From: Persebacter sp051009035
Lineage (GTDB): Bacteria > Pseudomonadota > Gammaproteobacteria > Tethybacterales > Persebacteraceae
Assembly: GCA_051009035.1 (NCBI GenBank)
Contig: JBPCWY010000205.1
Location: forward strand, 1 to 12,393
Direction: 5' to 3'
DNA length: 12,393 nt
The notes beneath the pieces were generated by a model. The model was not told where the DNA came from. It worked only from the letters and a program-made list of their open reading frames with translations, and searched no databases. Of this stretch, positions 7,433 to 12,393 are shown in pieces; positions within the stretch are counted from its first letter, which is position 1; the number at the start of each line of letters is the position of its first letter. Position numbers and translations under genes: made by a program.

Positions 7433-8289
7433 ATATTTTCGCCGCGTTGCGCAAAACGCGCAAGCGTATGCCCGCCGAAGTTGCCGCTGAATACGAAACC
7501 GCGTTTGCGGCGTTGCGGGACGGGTTGATTATGGCGGATGTGGGCGCGCAAACGGCGGCGGAAGCGGTGCGCGCGGCGCAGGAGCAGGACGGCGGCGGTT
7601 CTCCCGCGCGGCGGTTGGCGGCGGTTGTGGCGGCGCGGCTTTCGCGGGTGGAGGCGTCTTTGGCGGTGGAAGGGCAAAAGCCGTTTGTGATTATGGTGAT
7701 GGGTATAAACGGCGGCGGCAAAACAACGACGATTGCGAAATTGTGCCGCTATTTTGGCGCGCGCGGCAAAAAGATTTTGCTGGCGGCGGGCGATACTTTC
7801 CGCGCCGCCGCCGAAGAGCAGCTGCGGGAATGGGCGGATAAAACGGGCGCGGCGGAGTTTATCACCGCCAAAGACCCGGGCGCGGCGGCGTTTGACGGAA
7901 TCCGCGCCGGAGAAGCGCGCGGTTGCGATGTGGTGATTTTGGACACCGCCGGACGGCTGCCCGCGCAAAAACATTTAATGGCGGAATTGGGAAAAATCCG
8001 CCGCGCCGCCGGAAAAGCGTTGCCCGGCGCGCCGCATGAATTGTTGTTGGTGCTGGACGCGACTTTGGGGCGCGACACGCTGCGCCAAATTGAAGCGTTT
8101 TCGCAAGCGGCGGGCGTTACCGGGCTGGCGTTGTCCAAATTGGACGGGACGGCGAAAGGCGGTTTTTTGCTCGCGCTGGCGGCGCAAACGCCCCGCCCCG
8201 TCCGCTTTGTCGGCACCGGCGAAGGGGCGGACGATTTGGCTTTATTTAACGCGGACGAATACGCGCGGGCGTTGGTGGGGTTGGAATAA
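7429..8289 (+). CDS. ftsY: FtsY, signal recognition particle receptor GTPase
   Basis: FtsY is the membrane-associated SRP receptor that, with Ffh, delivers nascent membrane proteins to the Sec translocon. This 286-residue version is essentially only the NG core. The N domain is about 1-80 (IMADVGAQTAAEAV matches the family), and the long acidic A domain of E. coli FtsY (497 residues) is absent. G-domain motifs: P-loop GINGGGKTTT (92-101), AAGDTFRAAAEEQL (around 119-132), DTAGR (172-176), SKLDG (236-240; usually TKLDG), and the closing KGG and VGTGEGADDL. One departure stands out: the stretch usually read as D-A-x-x-G-Q is DATLGRDT (210-217), with Arg at 215 where SRP GTPases normally have Gln. 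Everything else looks intact, so I consider it functional. Identity as FtsY rather than Ffh rests on the missing M domain and FtsY-specific phrases such as GDTFRAAAEEQL. Confidence 0.94.
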   Translation: MNIFAALRKTRKRMPAEVAAEYETAFAALRDGLIMADVGAQTAAEAVRAAQEQDGGGSPARRLAAVVAARLSRVEASLAVEGQKPFVIMVMGINGGGKTTTIAKLCRYFGARGKKILLAAGDTFRAAAEEQLREWADKTGAAEFITAKDPGAAAFDGIRAGEARGCDVVILDTAGRLPAQKHLMAELGKIRRAAGKALPGAPHELLLVLDATLGRDTLRQIEAFSQAAGVTGLALSKLDGTAKGGFLLALAAQTPRPVRFVGTGEGADDLALFNADEYARALVGLE

Positions 8290-8318
8290 TCCCGCAAAAT
8301 CCGCGTTTTCGCCGCTTG

Positions 8319-8350
8319 CCGCGCGGGTTTTAATTCCCGTTTCCGCGCGG
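8319..8350 (+). repeat. repeated 8-bp palindrome CCGCGCGG able to form a stem-loop
   Basis: CCGCGCGG occurs at 8319-8326 and 8343-8350, each followed by G. As the word is its own reverse complement, the two copies can pair to form an 8-bp GC stem with a 16-nt A/T-rich loop. It starts 30 nt after the ftsY stop. No T-run follows, so it is not a classic intrinsic terminator. In a GC-rich genome part of this could be chance. Confidence 0.4.
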
Positions 8351-8368
8351 GCGGAAAGGCGGCGGAAA

Positions 8369-8392
8369 GCGGATTAATTAAATTTAATCCGC
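8369..8392 (+). terminator. 9-bp perfect hairpin downstream of ftsY, possible terminator
   Basis: GCGGATTAA (8369-8377) pairs perfectly with TTAATCCGC (8384-8392) around a 6-nt loop (TTAAAT). It lies 80 nt after the ftsY stop. The sequence after it has only short T runs (GTTTCG, ATTTG), so intrinsic termination is possible but weakly supported; an RNA-processing or protein-binding site fits equally well. Confidence 0.4.
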
Positions 8393-8431
8393 CGTTTCGG
8401 GCATTTGCCAAGCAAGGAATCGGAATAATCT

Positions 8432-8476
8432 CCCAAAACCGGCGAAAACTGCGGGGGGAAAAAATCCGGTTTTGGG
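8432..8476 (+). repeat. 11-bp perfect inverted repeat upstream of the atp promoter
   Basis: CCCAAAACCGG (8432-8442) and CCGGTTTTGGG (8466-8476) are exact reverse complements separated by 23 nt. This is the longest perfect inverted repeat I found in the noncoding DNA. The downstream arm ends 33 nt before the -10 box of atpI, just upstream of where a -35 would sit. It could be an operator pair or an RNA hairpin at the end of the ftsY transcript. No U-run follows. Confidence 0.6.
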
Positions 8477-8509
8477 CGGTTGCGGGGGTTAAAAAAATGA
8501 AATTTATGC

Positions 8510-8515
8510 CATAAT
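8510..8515 (+). promoter_or_regulatory. candidate -10 box (CATAAT) for the ATP synthase operon, leaderless geometry
   Basis: CATAAT ends 6 nt before the atpI ATG at 8522, the same spacing as at 4476-4481 and 6882-6887. A weak -35 candidate is TTAAAA at 8489-8494 with a 15-nt spacer. No Shine-Dalgarno precedes atpI. This would be the operon's main promoter unless another lies upstream in ftsY. Confidence 0.5.
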
Positions 8516-8521
8516 ACGGAA

Positions 8522-8857
8522 ATGTTTGCGGAAAAGTTTGGCACGGTTTGGGGGGGCGTATTTCCCGTTGCGGCGGCGGACGCGGTGTTTTGGGGCGCGG
8601 CGGCGTTGTCGTTTTTGGCGGGCGCGGCGGCGGTTGCGTTGCCGCAGGCGGCTTTGCTGTCGTCCGTGCTGGTGCGAAAAATGCGCGGGCGGGATGCGTT
8701 TTCGTGGTGGGCGGGAAAGTTTTCTTTGACGATTTTGTTGCTCGCCGGAGCGGCGCGGCTGTTGCACGAATCCGCCCAATTTGCCGCCGGATGGTTTGCC
8801 GCCGGGGCGATTTTGGCGGCGGCGTTTAATGTCGCCGTATTGGCGGCGCGGGCGTAA
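8522..8857 (+). CDS. atpI: AtpI, ATP synthase assembly protein (subunit I)
   Basis: This 111-residue, very hydrophobic protein has about four membrane segments (roughly 8-22, 24-48, 67-84 and 87-109). Two features match AtpI: the LPQAALLSSVLVRKM segment, comparable with the LPN of E. coli AtpI, and a polar-interrupted third helix (WWAGKFSLTILLL, comparable with GEAFK). Known AtpI proteins help assemble the c-ring and are encoded first in atp operons. Its position directly before atpB, with the stop and next start overlapping as TAATG, is the strongest evidence, since the family is poorly conserved. The start is the only ATG that gives a full first helix and sits 6 nt after a -10-like box. Confidence 0.75.
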   Translation: MFAEKFGTVWGGVFPVAAADAVFWGAAALSFLAGAAAVALPQAALLSSVLVRKMRGRDAFSWWAGKFSLTILLLAGAARLLHESAQFAAGWFAAGAILAAAFNVAVLAARA

Positions 8858-9693
8858 TGGCGGGAGCGACGCCGTGGCCGGACAATCTGACCGATTATAT
8901 CGGCGGGCATTTGTCCAACTATACCGTCGGCGAGAGCGGCGAAGGGGCGGTGACTTGGGCGCTGCATTTGGATACTTTGGTGATGTCGTGGGCGATGGCG
9001 TTGCTCGCGCTTTGGCTTTTGCGGCGCGGGGCGGGCAATCCGTCCGCGCATTCGCCGTCCAAGCCGCAGGTGTTTTGCGAAATGATGTTCGGTTTTTTTG
9101 ACAAACAAGTGCGCGAATTATTTCCGGACGCCCCGCCGATTGTCGCGCCGCTGGCATTGACAATATTTGTCTGGGTGTTTTTGATGAATTGCATGGATTT
9201 GGTGCCAGTGGATTTGGTCGCCGCCGGGGGGTATATGGCGACGGGTTCCGTGCCGCATTTTAAATTGTTGCCGACTGCGGATTTGAGTTTAACCGCGGCG
9301 GTTGCGCTTGTCGTTTTTGCCATGACTTTGTATTACAATGTGAAAACAAAAGGCGCGGGCGGGTTTGCGCACGAAATCGCCGCCGCGCCGTTTGGAATTG
9401 TCGCAGCGCCGGTCAATATTTTACTGCGGATTGTAGAAGAAGTCGCCCGCCCGCTGTCGTTGGCGATGCGTTTGTTCGGCAATTTATTCGCCGCCGAGGT
9501 GATTTTTTTGCTGATTGGAGGCGGCATGTCGTTTATTTTCGCTTCCCTTTTCGGCGATGCGATGGCGTTTGCCGGACAATGGATTTTTGGCGGGCCGTGG
9601 GCGATTTACCATATTTTAGTCGTGCCGTTGCAGGCGTATATTTTCGCCGTTTTGACGGTGGTATATCTCGCCATGGCGCACCAAAAACATTAA
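8857..9693 (+). CDS. atpB: ATP synthase Fo subunit a
   Basis: Subunit a forms the two proton half-channels beside the rotating c-ring in the inner membrane. The 278 residues compare with 271 in E. coli. The diagnostic stretch EEVARPLSLAMRLFGNLFAAE contains Arg205, the essential arginine facing the c-ring (E. coli Arg210), and Glu214 (E. coli Glu219). The last helix PLQAYIFAVLTVVYLAMA carries the conserved polar Gln. The N-terminal part (YIGGHLSNYTVGE, ALHLDTLVMSW) and MNCMDLVPVDL also fit proteobacterial subunit a. The start overlaps the atpI stop by one base, and no separate ribosome site is visible, so translation is probably coupled. Confidence 0.96.
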   Translation: MAGATPWPDNLTDYIGGHLSNYTVGESGEGAVTWALHLDTLVMSWAMALLALWLLRRGAGNPSAHSPSKPQVFCEMMFGFFDKQVRELFPDAPPIVAPLALTIFVWVFLMNCMDLVPVDLVAAGGYMATGSVPHFKLLPTADLSLTAAVALVVFAMTLYYNVKTKGAGGFAHEIAAAPFGIVAAPVNILLRIVEEVARPLSLAMRLFGNLFAAEVIFLLIGGGMSFIFASLFGDAMAFAGQWIFGGPWAIYHILVVPLQAYIFAVLTVVYLAMAHQKH

Positions 9694-9702
9694 CAACCTA
9701 TA

Positions 9703-9708
9703 AAGGAG
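9703..9708 (+). promoter_or_regulatory. strong Shine-Dalgarno for atpE
   Basis: AAGGAG lies 6 nt before the atpE ATG at 9715. Subunit c is needed in many copies per complex, so a strong ribosome site here fits the required stoichiometry. It also fixes the start and so makes the N-terminal extension of subunit c real. Confidence 0.8.
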
Positions 9709-9714
9709 AAAACC

Positions 9715-10008
9715 ATGAAACTGAAAAATATTTTGTTTGCCGCGGCGGTGTTTTTGCCGGCGCAGGCGCTCGCCCAAGAAGCGGAAGGCGCGGCGATTAG
9801 CAAGGGGCTGGCGGCTATCGGGGCGGGTTTAGCCGGCCTCGGCGCGGCTATCGGCATCGGCATTTTAGCCGGGCGGCTGCTGGAAGCGATTGCGCGCCAG
9901 CCCGAATTGGAAGGCAAACTCATGGGCAGATTTTTTCTGACCGTGGGGCTGACCGATGCGGTGCCGATTATCGCCATCGCGCTGTCGCTTGTCGTTTTGT
10001 TCGGTTAA
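9715..10008 (+). CDS. atpE: ATP synthase Fo subunit c with a signal-peptide-like N-terminus
   Basis: Subunit c forms the membrane rotor ring. The 97 residues contain the two-helix hairpin: TM1 LGAAIGIGILAG, the polar loop ARQPEL, and TM2 FFLTVGLTDAVPIIAIALSLVV with Asp81 as the proton-carrying carboxylate. The sodium-type Gln/Glu-Ser ligand pattern is absent, so it should be proton-driven. Unlike the 79-residue E. coli protein, it begins with a leader of about 20 residues (MKLKNILFAAAVFLPAQALA) that looks like a cleavable signal peptide ending ALA-QE. Removal after Ala20 leaves 77 residues and puts the key Asp at position 61, as in E. coli. Such leaders are, to my knowledge, seen on subunit c in some other bacteria. 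The strong ribosome site supports this start. Confidence 0.95.
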   Translation: MKLKNILFAAAVFLPAQALAQEAEGAAISKGLAAIGAGLAGLGAAIGIGILAGRLLEAIARQPELEGKLMGRFFLTVGLTDAVPIIAIALSLVVLFG

Positions 10009-10015
10009 ACCGGCC

Positions 10016-10567
10016 ATGAAACGCAAAGCAGCGGCGGCGTTTTTGGCGGCGGCGGTCGCCGCTCCGGCGGCGGCGGAAGGCGGGTTGAAACTTTTAAGTT
10101 TCAGCACGCTGGTCGGCGAAATCATCACATTCCTTATTTTGGTGTTTGTGGTGATGAAATTCGTCTGGCCGCCGCTGATGAACGCCGTAGAAACGCGCCA
10201 AAAAGAAATTGCCGACGGGCTTGCCGCCGCCGAACAGGGGCGGCAGGAACTCGCCGCCGCCGATGCGCGCAAAACCGAATTGCTGGCGGACGCCCGCGCC
10301 AAAGCCGGGTCGCTGCTTGCCGAAGGCCAAAAGCGCAAAAGCGAAATTGTGGACGCGGCGCGCGGCGAATCCGAAAGCGAAAACAACCGCATTTTGGAAC
10401 AGGGACGGCGCGATTTGGCATTGGAGCGCGCCGCCATGTGCCGCGAATTGCAATCCAAAGTCGGCGAATTGGCGTTGTCCGGTGCGGCGCAAGTTTTGGG
10501 GCGCGAAGTGGACGCCAAAGCGCACGAAGACATTATCGCGTCCCTCAAGAAAAGCATGCCGTCGTGA
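10016..10567 (+). CDS. atpF: ATP synthase Fo subunit b with a signal-peptide-like N-terminus
   Basis: Subunit b is the peripheral stalk that holds F1 against the rotor. The product is 183 residues. It contains one membrane helix (about 31-51), the highly conserved MKFVWPPLM followed by ETRQKEIADGLAAAE, and then a long charged coiled coil to the C-terminus. E. coli b is 156 residues; the excess is a leader MKRKAAAAFLAAAVAAPAAA that resembles a signal peptide with cleavage after Ala20. The frame is open upstream into atpE, but ATG 10016 follows the atpE stop by 7 nt. An alternative TTG at 10085, with GGAAGG 4 nt before it, would give a 160-residue protein of normal length and no leader, so the start is less certain than the identity. 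Confidence 0.92.
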   Translation: MKRKAAAAFLAAAVAAPAAAEGGLKLLSFSTLVGEIITFLILVFVVMKFVWPPLMNAVETRQKEIADGLAAAEQGRQELAAADARKTELLADARAKAGSLLAEGQKRKSEIVDAARGESESENNRILEQGRRDLALERAAMCRELQSKVGELALSGAAQVLGREVDAKAHEDIIASLKKSMPS

Positions 10568-11082
10568 GCGCGCGCGCCGCCCGCCCCTATGCCGCCGCCG
10601 CTTTTGATTTTGCCAAAGCAAAAGGCGCGCTTGATTCCTGGGACGAAATGTTTGCCACGCTTGCCGCTTCCGCCGATGCGGTGCGGGCGGCGGCGCGCGC
10701 TTGTCCGGGCGGGGAATTGCCCCTCGCCGAGGCGCTGGCGGAGTTGCTGGAATTACAAGACGAAGCGCAAAAAAACTTCCTCCGCATTGCGGCGGAAAAC
10801 CGGCGGCTCGGCGGCATCGGCGATATTGCCCGCCAATTTGCCGAAATGCATCTGGAATCGCAAAATATCGCCGCGGTGCGCGTAGAATCGGCGCACCCGA
10901 TGGACGGCAAAGCGCAGCAAGAATTTAACAAATTTCTCGCCCGTAAATTTGAGCGGGAAGTGCGCGCCGAATACGCGGAAAACCCCGCGCTTTTGGGGGG
11001 AGTGCGCGCGTATTGGAAAGACAATGTATTAGACGCCAGCGTGCGCGGCCGGCTGGACCGGCTGTCCGCGGCGTTGTCTTAA
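10564..11082 (+). CDS. atpH: ATP synthase F1 subunit delta
   Basis: Delta caps the F1 head and binds the b stalk. The 172 residues (177 in E. coli) open with ARPYAAAAFDFAKAKGAL, matching the E. coli ARPYAKAAFDFA segment. The middle has the conserved FLRIAAENRRLGGI, and the protein ends with DASVRGRLDRLSAAL, close to E. coli DGSVRGRLERLADVL. The start is a GTG that overlaps the atpF stop as GTGA, indicating translational coupling. An upstream in-frame ATG at 10438 would place 42 unrelated residues inside atpF and is rejected. Confidence 0.94.
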   Translation: MSARAARPYAAAAFDFAKAKGALDSWDEMFATLAASADAVRAAARACPGGELPLAEALAELLELQDEAQKNFLRIAAENRRLGGIGDIARQFAEMHLESQNIAAVRVESAHPMDGKAQQEFNKFLARKFEREVRAEYAENPALLGGVRAYWKDNVLDASVRGRLDRLSAALS

Positions 11083-11085
11083 ACT

Positions 11086-11089
11086 GGAG
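11086..11089 (+). promoter_or_regulatory. Shine-Dalgarno for atpA
   Basis: GGAG lies 8 nt before the ATG at 11098. It separates atpA initiation from the overlapping genes upstream and fits the need for three alpha subunits per complex. Confidence 0.6.
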
Positions 11090-11097
11090 AACAAACT

Positions 11098-12393
11098 ATG
11101 AAACAACTTACGCCCGCCGAAATTAGCGAAGTCATTCGGCAAAAAATCGGCAACATTAACATGGACGCCGAAATGCGCAACGAAGGCGCGGTGCTGTCGG
11201 TCAACGACGGCATCGTCCGCATTCACGGCTTGTCCGATGCGCAGCAGGGCGAAATGCTGTCGTTTGCCGGCAAAAGCGGGACTTTCGGGCTCGCCCTCAA
11301 TCTGGAAGAAGATTCGGTCGGCTCGGTGATTCTCGGCGAATACGGGCATATTTCCGAAGGCGACCGCGTCTCCTGCACGGGGCGGGTTTTGGAAGTGCCG
11401 GTGGGCGAAGGGCTTATCGGGCGCGTGGTCAATCCGCTCGGCGAACCGCTGGACGGCAAGGGCGCAATAGAAGCGGCGGCGCGCGAGCCGATTGAAAAAA
11501 TCGCGCCGGGGGTGATTTGGCGGCAGGGCGTATCGCAGCCGCTGCAAACCGGATTAAAATCCATTGACACGATGGTGCCAATCGGGCGCGGACAACGCGA
11601 ATTAATCATCGGCGACCGGCAAACCGGCAAAACGGCGATTGCGGTGGACGCGATAATTAACCAAAAAGGGCGGGATTGTATTTGCGTTTATGTTGCTATC
11701 GGGCAAAAAGCGTCTTCGGTCGCGGCGGTGGTGCGCAAATTGGAAGAGCATGACGCGATGGCGCATACGATTGTCGTTTCGGCTTCGGCTTCGGACGCCG
11801 CGCCGTTGCAATATATTGCGCCCTACGCCGGTTGCACGATGGCGGAATATTTCCGCGACCGCGGACAAGACGCGCTGATTATCTACGACGATTTGACGAA
11901 ACAAGCGTGGGCGTACCGGCAGATTTCGCTGTTGTTGCGCCGTCCGCCGGGGCGCGAGGCGTATCCGGGCGATGTGTTTTATTTGCATTCGCGCCTGCTG
12001 GAGCGCGCCGCGCGGGTCAATCCCGAATATGTGGAAAAACACACCAACGGCGCGGTCAAAGGCAAAACCGGCTCGCTCACCGCCCTGCCCGTCATTGAAA
12101 CGCAAGCGGGCGATGTTACGGCGTTCGTGCCGACAAATGTCATTTCCATTACGGACGGGCAGATATTTTTGGAGACGGATTTGTTTAACGCGGGCGTCCG
12201 TCCGGCAATGAACGCCGGTCTTTCGGTATCGCGCGTAGGCGGTGCTGCGCAAACCAAAATCATCAAAAAACTCGGCGGCGGCGTCCGTTTGGCGCTGGCG
12301 CAATACCGCGAATTGGCGGCGTTTGCGCAGTTCGCCAGCGATTTGGACGAAGCCACGCGCGCGCAATTGGACAAAGGGCGGGTCGTCACCGAG
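11098..12393 (+). CDS. atpA: ATP synthase F1 subunit alpha (3' end cut by window)
   Basis: Alpha alternates with beta in the F1 hexamer and carries noncatalytic nucleotide sites. The frame is open from ATG 11098 to the last base, giving 432 residues; the family has about 510, so roughly 80 C-terminal residues lie beyond the window. The N-terminal crown has VLSVNDGIVRIHGL. The P-loop GDRQTGKT is at 172-179 (Lys178). YDDLTKQAWAYRQISLLLRRPPGREAYPGDVF is split over the core as expected, with key residues YDDL, RPPGREAYPGD. The arginine finger is Arg379 in SVSRVGGAAQ, matching E. coli Arg376 with a constant offset of three. Nothing looks degraded. The gene follows atpH by 15 nt with its own ribosome site; gamma, beta and epsilon genes are expected next. 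Confidence 0.96.
   Translation, partial: MKQLTPAEISEVIRQKIGNINMDAEMRNEGAVLSVNDGIVRIHGLSDAQQGEMLSFAGKSGTFGLALNLEEDSVGSVILGEYGHISEGDRVSCTGRVLEVPVGEGLIGRVVNPLGEPLDGKGAIEAAAREPIEKIAPGVIWRQGVSQPLQTGLKSIDTMVPIGRGQRELIIGDRQTGKTAIAVDAIINQKGRDCICVYVAIGQKASSVAAVVRKLEEHDAMAHTIVVSASASDAAPLQYIAPYAGCTMAEYFRDRGQDALIIYDDLTKQAWAYRQISLLLRRPPGREAYPGDVFYLHSRLLERAARVNPEYVEKHTNGAVKGKTGSLTALPVIETQAGDVTAFVPTNVISITDGQIFLETDLFNAGVRPAMNAGLSVSRVGGAAQTKIIKKLGGGVRLALAQYRELAAFAQFASDLDEATRAQLDKGRVVTE

Larger units (their letters stand above)
8290..8521. other. intergenic region between ftsY and atpI
   Basis: This is the longest noncoding stretch in the window (232 nt). I see no credible gene in it. It holds three inverted repeats, listed separately (8319-8350, 8369-8392, 8432-8476), and the candidate atp promoter at 8510-8515. 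It most likely contains the end of the ftsY transcript and the control region of the ATP synthase operon. Confidence 0.7.

Noticed and set aside
7069..7974. 301-codon minus-strand frame across the SH3 gene and ftsY
   Set aside because: Its product is extremely basic and spans two real genes and their gap; it is best explained as compositional.
8369..8392. Confident intrinsic terminator after ftsY
   Set aside because: The hairpin is good but no run of T residues follows, so it is listed only as a possible terminator.
8497..8514. Five-codon ORF (MKFMP) before atpI as a possible leader peptide
   Set aside because: It overlaps the candidate -10 box, so it would not be on the transcript if that promoter is used, and it is short enough to be chance.
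10438..10563. ATG-started upstream extension of atpH
   Set aside because: It overlaps the conserved C-terminal half of atpF in another frame, and the GTG at 10564 gives a product that aligns from the first residues with E. coli delta.

Overview
The window reads as a gene-dense stretch of a proteobacterial chromosome, most likely gamma- or betaproteobacterial. The grounds are a SecB chaperone next to a YibN-like rhodanese, F1Fo ATP synthase subunits that resemble the E. coli ones closely (notably b, delta and alpha), AtpI ahead of AtpB, and an AcrA/AcrB-type efflux pair. The DNA is GC-rich with many short A or T runs. All convincing genes lie on the + strand and the sequence alone does not fix the species.

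Layout. (1) 1-4480: a short upstream region with a candidate promoter, then a tripartite-efflux adaptor and an RND permease joined by an ATGA overlap. (2) 4488-5449: a membrane-anchored rhodanese and secB. (3) 5455-6855: a GTG-started beta-class DNA methyltransferase with a C-terminal HNH nuclease domain, 5 nt after secB. (4) 6894-7343: an exported double bacterial-SH3 protein. (5) 7379-8289: a 17-codon ORF whose stop overlaps the start of a short FtsY. (6) 8290-8521: a 232-nt gap with three inverted repeats and a promoter. (7) 8522-12393: the ATP synthase operon atpI-atpB-atpE-atpF-atpH-atpA, with atpA cut by the window end.

How the genes work together. The first pair pumps substrates out of the cell using the proton gradient; its outer-membrane partner is not here. 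SecB and FtsY serve two protein-targeting routes to the Sec translocon (post-translational chaperone and SRP receptor). The atp genes make the Fo sector (a, c, b) and begin F1 (delta, alpha). The methylase-HNH gene is the one accessory-looking element among housekeeping genes.

Points that stand out: three genes have a TATAAT-like hexamer exactly 6 nt before the ATG, the geometry of leaderless transcripts; both ATP synthase subunits c and b carry signal-peptide-like N-termini; the methylase is fused to an HNH domain; FtsY departs from a usually conserved SRP-GTPase motif; and a strong 11-bp inverted repeat precedes the atp promoter. I found no tRNA, rRNA, CRISPR array, insertion sequence or attachment site.
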